Positions 1 to 11,500 of a DNA stretch of 64,000 nt are shown one piece after another. The position numbers and the translations under genes were made by a program. Source of the DNA: Pectinophora gossypiella (lineage: Eukaryota; Arthropoda; Insecta; Lepidoptera; Gelechiidae); contig NC_065419.1 of the NCBI RefSeq assembly GCF_024362695.1, positions 11,594,678 to 11,658,677 of the forward strand, in the 5' to 3' direction. The notes below the pieces were generated by a model, which saw only the letters and a program-made list of their open reading frames with translations, was not told where the DNA came from and ran no database searches. The first letter of the stretch is position 1; the number at the start of each line of letters is the position of its first letter.

Positions 1-11
1 CGGAGTGCAAA

Positions 12-98
12 ATGTTGGAGGTTATAAATGGATTTCTGTTAGCATACTTCATGATCTTGTGCATTCTTAGCGCATTGGTGCCTCAGTTGGGAAGAACA
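12..98 (+). CDS. Get1: GET1 exon 1
   Basis: This exon codes for 29 residues, from MLEVINGFLLAYF to the phase-0 donor gtaagt at 99. Only 11 bases of upstream sequence are in the window, so the promoter is outside. Confidence 0.85.
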
Positions 99-609
99 GT
101 AAGTTTTACAGTTAAAAAATTTAATTCTCCGTACTAATTTAAATCATTTGATCAAGTTATTTTTAACATAACCTGAAACATTTTAGATTGCAGGCTGCTA
201 TTCTAGACCATCCAGTGAGGAGCGTATGATTTGGGGCGAAATTGTGAAGCTCAAAGCCGAGCAGAAGAATGTATCCATGAAAGACGAATTTGCTGCCTAT
301 TCAAAACTTCAGCGAAAGATAAACAAACTTGAGAATCATCTTAAAGACAACTCACAGTCTCGGAGGACCAAGAGTCTCGCCATCAAAGGATCCGTTCTTA
401 TTATCCTACAAGTAGTCATGGGCTTGTTGATAGTCGCCTCGGTTATTTGGTTCAGAAGAGAGCCAATAGTAGTACTGAAAGGAGACTTATTCCCTCTTAC
501 AACTGTCCTCAGCTATCCAAGTGACATGCCAAATGCTATTTCAACACACATGTGGGTGTTAATTTCTAATGTTTCTGTTAGATCACTGCTTCGGCCTGTA
601 ACCTCCTGA
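12..609 (+). CDS. Get1: GET1/WRB, ER receptor subunit for tail-anchored proteins (2 exons)
   Basis: GET1 (WRB/CHD5) sits in the ER membrane and, with CAMLG/GET2, receives tail-anchored proteins from the GET3/TRC40 ATPase. Exons 12-98 and 187-609 join in phase 0 (donor aca|gtaagt, acceptor ttttag|att) to give 169 aa, close to the human length of about 174. Visible parts are an N-terminal membrane segment (about residues 7-24), a cytosolic coiled coil (about 43-83) holding the family pattern MKDEFAAYSKLQRKINKL that contacts GET3, a second membrane segment (about 98-117) and a weaker third (about 146-160). The start is the first ATG and leads straight into the hydrophobic segment. A poly(A) signal AATAAA lies at 664. 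The SLC25 carrier gene ends downstream on the other strand. Family assignment rests on the coiled coil plus membrane layout and is confident. Confidence 0.9.
187..609 (+). CDS. Get1: GET1 exon 2 (terminal)
   Basis: The acceptor ttttag ends at 186. The exon opens with IAGCYSRPSSEER ahead of the in-frame Met at 226, so the ORF beginning at 226 lacks its true N-terminal part. The stop codon TGA is at 607-609. Confidence 0.85.
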   Translation: MAGCYSRPSSEERMIWGEIVKLKAEQKNVSMKDEFAAYSKLQRKINKLENHLKDNSQSRRTKSLAIKGSVLIILQVVMGLLIVASVIWFRREPIVVLKGDLFPLTTVLSYPSDMPNAISTHMWVLISNVSVRSLLRPVTS

Positions 610-2439
610 CTAGCAGTTTTGTAATTGCTATTTATTGAGTATTGTTATTATTAATGGGACTGGAATAAAGACAACATAATATATTTTTGTAATCATTTAT
701 TTATTAAACAGAATTAATAGTATACTCAGTCCGACATAAGTCCAAATCTGTCCTCTAAAAATATTTTAACAATAAAGATTTGACTACCATGAGCCTTATT
801 ATGCTTAGGTACTATAAGAATTAAATTTCAAAATAAAATCCCATATATCTTTAAGATTTTAAGTTTCTATAAAATAATAACAAATAACTTTATCAAAATA
901 ATAATTTTAGTACAACTTAGGATTATACTGAGATGTGCAGAAATAATGTAAATAAGTGCAGAACCCCGCTGTTAACAGTAGTAGTGTAGTTTTACAAAAC
1001 ATGTGCTCAGGAAGATAACTTTACGTAATAGATTTAAAATTATATTTGTGCTTCATGAACAATGAATTTTTATGTTGTTTACAAAGAAAAATGAGAAAAT
1101 ATGTGTCCCTTCCTAACATAACTAATATTTACAAGCACTATATCACAGCTTACAACTTACTATATTGTGCTAAGACTGGAATAATAAACATCTAATGAAT
1201 GACACAATACAATGAAAAAATTCCAATAAATCCAAACTACACCAAAAACCATAGTTATTATGCCAACACATATAACTAAATAAAACAATATTTTTTGCAA
1301 ATTGTTTTCACGTAAATTACATTAGTATTTTGGTAGTCTCACTACATCACAGGAAACCCTTACAGTTTCTATAAATAGGCACTAACAGTCTATATAATTT
1401 ACAAAGCACATGCACACAGTAAGCAAACAATGTATAAACTAGAATTTTCAATCACTGACATTATTTGGCTTCAGAAAAGCATCTCATTGCCTGTAATACA
1501 GTGAATATAATTTTATATTGAATAACATTCAATACATTTATACTATAACAAATATTTATATTGATTTAGAGAACGACATATCGGACTTTGACTGACTAGT
1601 ATTTCCTTTCCTATGTACAATACATATTTTATAAACTTGAACTGGCTTTGATGAAAATATATATTTGACGTGCAACTATGTTGTCTACTGTCCGTCGACT
1701 GGTAGTAACAAGTTATTTACGTCCATAATGATAATAATTTATCGCTAATTCCGAAGGCTAAGCTGGAGTTATTGGCATCAATCCTAATGTCGGTCGACAT
1801 GCAAAGTAAAACATACATTTTTGGCACAACATCTTGCTCTAGTGTGCGTTTGTATTGCATATACTTAGCTTGTGCTACAAGTATGGCCGGTCCACGGACT
1901 AGACTACTATGACTATGTTATTCGACATTATAATAAGTAGGCGGATTATTCGGGAAGAATTCCTTCCGAATAATCAATCATATAGAAGCATAACTTCAAC
2001 AGTTGTATCAATGACAAGTAAGTACTGACTGCTTAGTTTTCTCTACATGTTATACACCTCAAGAAACGTTCAGTGATTTAAACGTTTGTGTTCTACTCCT
2101 ACATCTAACAGTAATATGTACAAATAAAATAACAAATGTAAATTCAGTCGCATTTACTGTCAATCCCCGTGCGTGTGCAATGAGTATTATTCTCATCCCT
2201 CATTATTGAGACTGCGTTCGAGCATTGACAATATATTTCGTAGACAAGCTATAACCTGCCGAATGTGGCTAGGTATAGTTTCACATGAAGGGAACATTGA
2301 AATATTACATAATTTTGAATCTCTAAAATTGAGGTTTCGTAATCTACGTGTTCGCAAGTAATCTCACCTCTCTACCTGATCTGGCTAGACAGCCGTAGCT
2401 GGGTGACTGAATCCGTCTCTACAGTTGACTCAGAGTGAG
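610..2439. other. Convergent 3' region between GET1 and the SLC25 carrier
   Basis: This AT-rich stretch has no supported ORF. It must hold the GET1 3' UTR (left) and the 3' UTR of the minus-strand carrier (right). If the minus-strand signals near 700 are used, the carrier 3' UTR is about 1.7 kb and the two transcripts meet tail to tail. The short ORF at 2173-2361 shows no family features and is not called. Confidence 0.5.
664..669 (+). terminator. Poly(A) signal of GET1
   Basis: AATAAA lies 55 bases after the GET1 stop. Minus-strand AATAAA hexamers occur about 30 bases further on (near 696-705, read as tttatt on the + strand). They could serve the convergent SLC25 carrier gene. Confidence 0.6.
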
Positions 2440-2560
2440 CTAGGTGTTCTCGTAGAAGGAACTGTTGAAGTGTGTGGTGAGGAGGTACACCACTGCCTCG
2501 TAGGTGGACATCATGATGGCGGTGTTGGGTATCTGACGCACCAATTGTGTGCCCAGGCCC
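2440..2560 (-). CDS. Rim2: SLC25 carrier exon 8 (terminal)
   Basis: The acceptor is taacttccag. The exon codes [20 protein letters not shown], then [19 protein letters not shown], then TAG at 2442-2440. The GLGTQ...NTAIMM block is the carrier C-terminal signature. Confidence 0.9.
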
Positions 2561-5500
2561 CTGGAAGTTAATAAAACAAATAAATAGAAGCTCACTGACG
2601 CGAAGATGTGCGGATTTGACCAATCACAGCGTTCGAGAGAGTGAAAAACGAAGACGCTCTGTCACTCTCTCCCTCACGGTGATTGGTCGATTCCTGCACA
2701 TCTCCGCGTCAATGAAAACGCAGCCTTACCAATTGGGTAGTCATCGCATGATAAACATAGTACCGGTGTCATCGACCTTTATTAAACCAACATCACACAC
2801 CAGACAATCCATACAAAAATCTCATTTTTACCGTGTGCCGCCGTGACGCGTAGGTAAGAGTGAGATAGTCCGCGCGCTCACCCTTACTCCTTACCGTCTT
2901 ACAGCCATTTAAGACTAAAGACCCAAAGGGGGTGAGGTCGGCGCCCGATACGAAATGTGCGGGGCGGAGTGTTACCGTTCTATACGTACATACATAAACA
3001 GCCTACATACGTCCCACTGCTGGGCACAGGCCTCCAATCAACTGGAGGGGGTATGGAGCATACTCCACCACGCTGCTCCACTGTGGGTTGGTAGAGATTG
3101 AAATGTTTATATTTAAGTTATATTCTACCACCTACAACAATTAAATGTTTTCACGCGAATATATTTACCTATAGACGCCACGGTATCCCTCTTCCATCCA
3201 GACAGTATGCAGAGTCTGCCAGAATTTGCGGTACTTGTCCCCTTCTTCCCGCAGCCTTGTCCTTGCTACTTCTGCAATAAACAAACATACATACATAAAA
3301 TCCAATATCAAGTGTGAATATAAGTTGGCTTGTGTTGACTTATGGCTCTGCTCTTCATTAAATAAATCTTATTAACGGTCTCTGTGGTCCACTGCCTGAG
3401 CGTTGGGTTCACGATCCGGAGATCCCGGGTTCGAATCCAGATGGGGCCATATCACAAAAATCACTTTGTGATCCCTAGTTTGGTTAGGACATTACAGACT
3501 GATGATCACCTGATTGTCCGAAAGTACTGATGTAAGTAAGTAGTCGTTACATGAGTCATGTCAGGGGCTTTTGACGGCTCAATAATAACCGTGACACCAG
3601 GGTTGATGAGGTAGGTAATTCACCTCACAACCCACACGATAGAAGACCTTGCTTACACACAAATTTTAAGGTTCTTTTTTATTTGAAACTGCATGTGCTA
3701 GTGTTTATATAAGATAGTATGTTTTAATATAAGATAGTATGTTCTAACTATAATGGTAACGTTTGAACGTGACTTCTGCGATACGGGCTTTCGCCTAGTG
3801 CAGGAGTTACAACTAATCTTGTATGAATGAATGTTTAATAACAGTTAAAATATGTACCAATACTTTGTCTGAAGATGATTGTTTGAAAATAGTTATAAGT
3901 AAGTACTTAATGTTTTTTCTGAATAATTTTTTATTATTATTATTATAAAGAGACTGTAAAAAATCGCGAGGAGTCGGAATCTATTATTCGAGCTCTACCT
4001 CCTAAAAGGGGATAAAATGATTAGAAGTAGAAAAAACTGCGTGTGTAGAAACATGTACGCAATAAACAAAGATTGGTATAATCTTTGTTATATATATATA
4101 TATACATTGATACATTTATTTATTGTATTGTACCTAAATAGTTGTTGATGCCAGATTTACATTCGGTGCATATCTAGAGCAGATAGCGAAATGATAAGAT
4201 GGCACAATTCTCTTCTAGAAAGCCAGACTGCGTAACCTTATTGACTTTATCATTTGTTTTAGAACGAAAGTGGTTTACGTTTCTATGCCAAAACCCAAAA
4301 CAACAAGTACAAAATAACGTATCCTGTTGTTATGACTAATCATTAAATTTCCACGAAGATCTGCATCTGCATTCCATATTATATTATTTAGTATAAGCAT
4401 AGTAATAATAATATGCATAAGTATAAGCATAAACAGAGTAGCTCAAGCCTCGATAAAAATTGGATAAAAAATAGCATAAACATTTTCTTTCCACAATATT
4501 CTTTAGTTCATATCCGCACATCATATCTAAGCTCTGGTAGAACTTACCCTAAAGGCTAGTTTCATGTCTAGCCTATAAAACTGATTGACATGCTTATGTG
4601 ACAAATAAGATTAGCACCCCGGGTACTCCATAAAAAATATCTTTTTTTAATGTTTCGCCTAACGCGTAAGTGCGAGCGAGAAACCGTCTGTGCGCTCTCC
4701 TCCCTTACTCTAACGGAGTACGGCCATTTAAGACTAAAGCATAGAATAAGGAATAATACTGCGTATAGAACGGCAACTCTCCGCTCCCCACCAGCGTCTG
4801 AGCTAGGTTTACCTCAACCCCCCCCTCGAACATAGTTTAGACTAGTATAGTGGCGTCAGATGGCACACACACAGATCCGAGTGTACGATAACGCCAGTGT
4901 GTGGTGTCTGTATAAAACGAGGATGTTTGTATGAAGTGTCCGGGGTGTAACTAAAGACCCAGAGAGAATGAGGTCAGTGCCCGATACAAATTGGTGCAGA
5001 GCGGAGACTTGCCGTTCTATAATTATGTTAAATTATTAGATATAATTAAAAAAAGAAACAGATCTAAATTTGTAATCTCATATTGTTTAAAACTTCAAAC
5101 ACCCAACGATTTGGTATCTTTGAAAATGACAACTGCCGTCAATCTGTTGAAATTTTTGCCAATCACATGTTAGATTTCCATCTATCAAGCAAGAAATTAA
5201 ATGGAGTTTTGACTCTGCCTGTATCAGTACTTACCATGAGGATAAGCAATACAGGATGCGACTGTCTTGGAGAAGGCCCCAGCGCCCATAAACTCTAGGA
5301 AGTCCCTCGGAGACCGCTGGTCACTTGGTACCCCGTCTATACTCCTCGCAGCCATCAGCCGGGCCTTCACGCCTTCGTACAGCACGAAGTGAACCACTGT
5401 CTCACTGATGCCCATGTAGGAAGCTGTTATACCCTTGTAGAAGCCCTTTATACCCTGAAAATGTTGGAAAATAAATAAATCAAGCGAACTAATAACACAC

Positions 5501-8500
5501 CTCGCGTTATAAGGGTTGAAGGAAAACATTTGAGGAAACCCACATTCCCGAGAAATGCGTTTCGGAATGTGACCTAACCTGTATTGAGCTGGTTAAACCT
5601 TTGCCGGTTGAAAGGTCAGACAGGCAGTCGCGTCAAAAAAAACCGTACCTGTCAAATCTTCAGGTCAGGTGAGCGAACTCTGTGAAAAAACGTGATAACG
5701 CTAGATGGGGGGATATCAGTGAGACGTCCAGTTGATTCGAAATTCTGGAGTCCCTTGCTGGGTGCCAGTAGATAAACCAGACGTCCAATTTCAAAAGTTA
5801 AAGGATGATAAGTATTTCTACTTCTTCTATCGTGTGGGTTGTGAGGTGGATGACCAACCTCAGCAACCCTGGTGTCAGGGTTATTATTGAGCCGCCAAGG
5901 GACCCTGACGTGCTCATTTAACGTATATGTACTTCCATTAGTAAGTAGTAACCGGGACCACCGGCTTAACGTGTCATCACGGATCATCTTCTGAAGAACC
6001 AGGTGATCAGCCTGCAATGTCCTAACCAAACTAGGGAATACAGTGATTTTTGCGATTTGACCCCACTGGGTTCGAAACCCGATGGGGAATAATTATCTCT
6101 GGAAACTGGATTGCCAGTTTGGACCAGTAACTAAAGAACCTCCACCATCCTGCAACAGATGTTATTCTCCATACCCTGATGATGAAGTGCGACCTTTGTG
6201 AACAGTAGTGGGGGATATCCATAGGGGTTTATGTCAAAATTGATAGTAAACCTTACCGTTTTGTGATATATCCTCTTGATACATTGCACAGCGGTGACAT
6301 TTTGCCCGTCAAGCTGCAGTCGGGTCTTCACGAACCATATCGGATTTGTCATCGTGCAAGATACGAACCCTGCAATGCATATAACAAGATAATGTACATC
6401 CTTGATGGATTGCAATTTACGACATAATTGGTATGTCGTGCTGCGTCGACGCAATAACAAGTAATTAATAGACGTAAACCAAACGTAAACAAACACTTTC
6501 ATTACGTTAGATAAATACTTAAATAGCTACTATACGAACGAAATATCTTTGTTTACCTGCAGCGCTCGCCGCGGACAGATGCACTATAGGCGTGTCTGGC
6601 GATATGTGTTGATTCAAGATTGCCTTAGCCTGGGAGTACGTGCAGAAATATATGGCTCGAGAAGGCGCCACTCCAACAATATTCGGCCCTAGACCTTTGA
6701 ACAACGCCTTAGGCCCCTCAGTCTGCACGATATGCCTGAAATAATCCAAAGTCATGAGATAACCTTTAACATCAACCACCTGCGTCTATTTTAACGTAAA
6801 TGATAAGCAGCCGTTTGACGTAAATGGAATTTTATCTTGTTGGAGATTACCTAAATGTCAATAAAACAAAAATAACTTCTCGGACTAATTATTTTGGCGT
6901 CTAGTGAAGACCTCTCGATTTTGAACATGAAAAACATGAGTGATCAGGAGCTTACGGCTGATGTAAAAGTAAACGTGATAAGCGATCGTCTAATATTGGT
7001 AAAAGTGGTTAATGTGACAATATTGGTTGTTGGTTGTCGGGTGCAAATCCGGATCACGCGCGCCTCTCGTGACCATTCATGAACGCATATAATTTCTTAT
7101 CTATTAACATACAAGCGATAACTAAGCCAGATACAAGCAGTTCAAACTCCTTGTACCCGTTGGTGGCAGAGTACTGTTTACTTGAAAAAAAGAATTGAAT
7201 CTTGTTGTATATAGATAAATGTTCCGATTTTTCCATTACCCCCAGCGAGCGGAGGCTATCAGTTGATAAAGCAATGCTTGTACTATGTTGATAGGTATAA
7301 TTCGCATATATTCTGTATGGTATTTTTGTAGAAGCAAACAAAAAGATACGGTCACGTTTGTGCACTATCGTTTGTAACGCTCCAAGCATTCGGTGGCTTC
7401 AAGCCAACCTGTCAATTTCTCTCGCGCTCATCTCACCCAGGGAACGCGAAAGTCGTGATAAGAAGATCAGTTTGTTTTATGAGTCTACATTATATTACTA
7501 CAAGCATATTATAAGTGTAAATAAAATGGTAAAATATTTATTTTGTATAGTAAGTTATCACGATAGGAGCGATTGAGTAAATAAAGAAATGCCGCGTCTA
7601 GGTTTATTACGAGTATGGTGTAATTTTTAGATTTATATGACCAGTATCAGGTTGGTCACACTTCGGATACGAGTTTGCATCATTCGTAAACATATAAATA
7701 CTGGTTGCCGTAGTTACAATGGAGTTTGGATTTTAAAAGAACTTGATCTTTGATACCCTATAGTACTTGAAAGGTTGAGATTATCTTGCGAGACCTGCGT
7801 TTCATTAGAATGCCAGCTGCCATAGATTTCTCTGATATATAGAATAGAAATTGTTTATTATAAAAGGACGCCACAAAAAGACAAGACAATAACATCACTT
7901 AAAATTTACAAAAAGCATAGGAGGATGTTCATTAGAATGATTATAAGGTGGTGGTGGACGTCCTGAGATAAAAGGGCCTCACTCAGGCCTCATAACGCGT
8001 AAACCACGACTCTGGTATTATGTGGACCCTGTTGGGTGAGACACGAACGTTGTATATCTCTTTCAAATTAGGCAGTGTACTATATTTCTGCCCTAAAGTC
8101 ACTCAAATCGAGCTAGGTATATTTCATGAGGTATCTGTAGTTACATTTCTTACCTGATGCACTGTATAAGGCTCATCCGGGAGGCAACCCTGGCGTGTCC
8201 CGCCCTCGCACACTGCTGCACCTGACAATTGTACGACATCAGCATACGATCTGCTTGCTTGCTGTATGCGAACATCGCGCCCATCGTACGTCTGTAGCCC
8301 CATTTGGCCTCCTGTGTACACGGCCAATGTTACAACCATCGCTTGTGTCAAGTTTGCGTGCGGATAACATTTACAAATAGCTAGGCAATGACTGAAAGGG
8401 CTGTAGATTAAGAAAGTCGTGATTTTTTTTATATTGGCCAAATATGTTGGCTCAACTATGCCCGATGGTAAACATAGAGAAGCCCTAATTGCAGTAGCAA

Positions 8501-11500
8501 CTGAAAAGCAACGCAATGAGTCAGTTTCGAATCAGTTGCGACTACCATACTGGCCTACTAGGTGCTTCTTCACGCTTCGCTTAAAGGACCCCATATTGTA
8601 AGAAGGAGGGAACACTTGAGCCGGCAACCCGTTCGACTTTTTATTGGTGCGGCAGAGATAGTTTTGTTTGGTGTGTTAGATTGTTTATAAGATTGTACTA
8701 CACCAGAAGGCGCTTTCAGTCATTACTCTCATAAAATTAGTCATGCAAAAAAAATAGGAACGTCGCCAGTAGACGGGCTTCTGCGAAAGCGCAACTTAGT
8801 AACAATATTTATTTGAGATAATTAGTTAACTGTCACAGTGTCAAAATAGTAATCTGTGTAGGCACACTACACTTTTCTAAAGGAAGTTGAGCGTCTTGGT
8901 CACGGAATAGAAGACGTTGGAAAGGCCAAACGCGCATTTTGTATGAGAACCGCTGTAGCCAGTTCAACCCCGCTCTCTTTTACTACTTCTGCAAACATAA
9001 CTACGATAGCTCTTCTGCTTCTCAAATTCCATACCCAGTTTACCGGCAATGTATATTTTATGTGATTTTATCATTTCCTTTCCGTAAGATACTGCAGATA
9101 AAAGTATGTTTTTGATAAATAGCCGACCATAGTAATGTTTTCGCTGTCTGTGATAAGGAGGGAGCTCCTTGCTTCATAGTCTTGCAGGTTTTAATGCACA
9201 AGACGACCTTTTAATAAATATGCTATCGCGGAGCTCCGACTGTCGTAAAGTTTGTGGACTAGTGAGTACGAGGGGAGGTCAAAAAGTTCGCGGAATGGAG
9301 GGGTTGGAGGGGGTTGGTTTGCTCGTACAGGTAGCCGCTAGTTGCACACCTCATTAACAGTATATGTACCAAGTTTGAAGCAAATCGGGTCATTAACGTT
9401 TGAACTATCGACCAGCAAACAAGTGAATCGGGAAGAACTCAGCGAATATGGAGAAAATTGAACACCGCGCCGTCATTAAGTTCCTCACCAAGCAAGGAAA
9501 ATCCGCTCAGACGATTTTTCAAGAGCTGTTAGCAGTTTACGCGGACTCTGCCCCTGGTAAAACCATGGTTTACAAGTGGCATAGTCTTTTCAAGCAAGGA
9601 AGAGAGTCGATTGAAGATGACCCCCGCTCCGGACGGCCCATTGAGGCCATCACACCGGAAATCATCGAAAAAGTAGAGAAACTTGTATTAAAGATACCCG
9701 CTTGAAGAAGAAGCAGCTTGCAGCAATGGTCGGTGTATCCGAAACAAGTATTTTAAATATCCTACATCAACATCTTGGGATGACTAAGGTCAGCGCAAGA
9801 TGGGTTCCAAGAATGCTCACGCCACTTCAAAAAAGCGAGCGTGTCGAGTGTTCTCGCCAGTTTTTAGAGCTCTGTGGAGAGAATAAGGAAGAAGTTATGG
9901 CCCGGATTGTTACTGGAGATGAAACCTGGATTCACCACTATGAACCTGAGTCGAAGCAAGAGTCGATGCAGTGGCATAAAAAAGGCACACCTCCTCCAAA
10001 GAAGTTTAAGGTGTCACAATCGGCCGGAAAGATCATGGCCACTATTTTTTGGGATACAGAAGGTATTTTGCTGATTGATTATAAAGATCGTGGTGTGACT
10101 ATAACGGGACATTACTACGCTTCTTTACTGGATAGATTGAAAGAGGCTATCAAGGAAAAAAGAAGAGGAAAGCTGTCAAGAGGTGTGCTCCTTTTGCACG
10201 ACAACGCACCCGTCCACACGTGCCATGTTGCGACGGCTGCCATTCACCGATGCGGGTTCGAAAAATTAAACCACCCGCCTTACAGTCCAGACTTGGCCCC
10301 CAGCGATTATTATTTGTTCCCAAAAATGAAAAAGGAACTGCGTGGACGAAAATTTGGCGATGATGAAGAAGTCAAGTCTGCAATTTCGGCCTATTTTGAC
10401 AGCAAAGAGAAATCTTTTTTTTATGATGGAATAAACAAATTATTTGATAGATCCGGAAAATGTGTTAAGGTTAAGGGAGAATATATTGAAAAGGAAAAAT
10501 AGTTTCGTGTTTAATTTCGACCCCCTTCCCCCTCATTCCGCGAACTTTTTGACCTCCCCTCGTACAATACAAAGTATGAACTATTTGCTCATACTTGTAT
10601 GGCGCGCGTTTCGAACTAACTTGGCCCTTCCAAGCTCTTTCTTCTAATCCGTGGTCTCGATTGTGGAATTTGTGCCAAGCAAAGTACCATAATAATAAGA
10701 CTGCCGAAAAACTACTACGTTCGTTACGGTAAACTACAAAACTATGTCTCAGACTTCTTAGGCGTAAGCACAAAATGAAAGTCTAAAATTACTATAAGCT
10801 GTCAACTTGTCTATTGCAAGCACCAAGTTTCAAAAGCACGAATTATCGTAAAGCCGTCATATGGGAATTTACTCCCTTGACGCTACTGCTGTTCAGATCC
10901 TATAGATTACGGTAAATTCGTGCTTAGGTCAATGTGGGATTGGTGCTTGCCTAGACATTCTATCCACTTCACAACGTTTGCGAGGCAAACGCAGCCATCT
11001 GCAGAATATTCTAGCAATTCTAGCCGAATGTTTTGACTGCTTCAATAAAAACAGGACGTCAATGTACGAGTGGTGTAGAAGCTCTGTTGCGTCTATAGAT
11101 TGTGTTTGTTCTCACGTGTGCTGTATTTTTAATATGTACGCCAAGTCAAATATGTTTATCAGTTGCTAGCAAGTGGTTACGTTTGCCGGTCCGCGTGGTT
11201 CCAGCGTGGGCTGGTGTACAATAATAATACATCAACAACACTCCACTCGGGACTTCACTATTCCATCTACACACTAAATAAAGCAACAAACACTTTACAC
11301 AAGTGATGGAAACAGGTCTAGTTTAACATACAGATTTCTAATACACAGGGCAAAATGTTTCCATACAATTAACATAGATAGACTTTCAGATATATATCCA
11401 AAACAACTTATGTATGATCTTTTGAATCTACAAATACATCGCCATAAAACAGTTCCAAGTGGCCGGATTGAAGGCCAGAAATATTGAATAAAAATATTGT

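Noticed and set aside
5652..6222. Minus ORFs of 125 and 63 aa
   Set aside because: They translate SINE C and SINE A sequence in carrier intron 5.
8124..8516. 130-aa minus ORF
   Set aside because: A shadow: the true coding frame of this region is carrier exon 3 in a different phase, and the rest is intron.
8419..8601. 60-aa ORF repeated almost exactly at 57179-57415 (minus)
   Set aside because: The match continues outside the frame at DNA level and both copies lie in non-coding DNA; it is an interspersed repeat, not a conserved gene.
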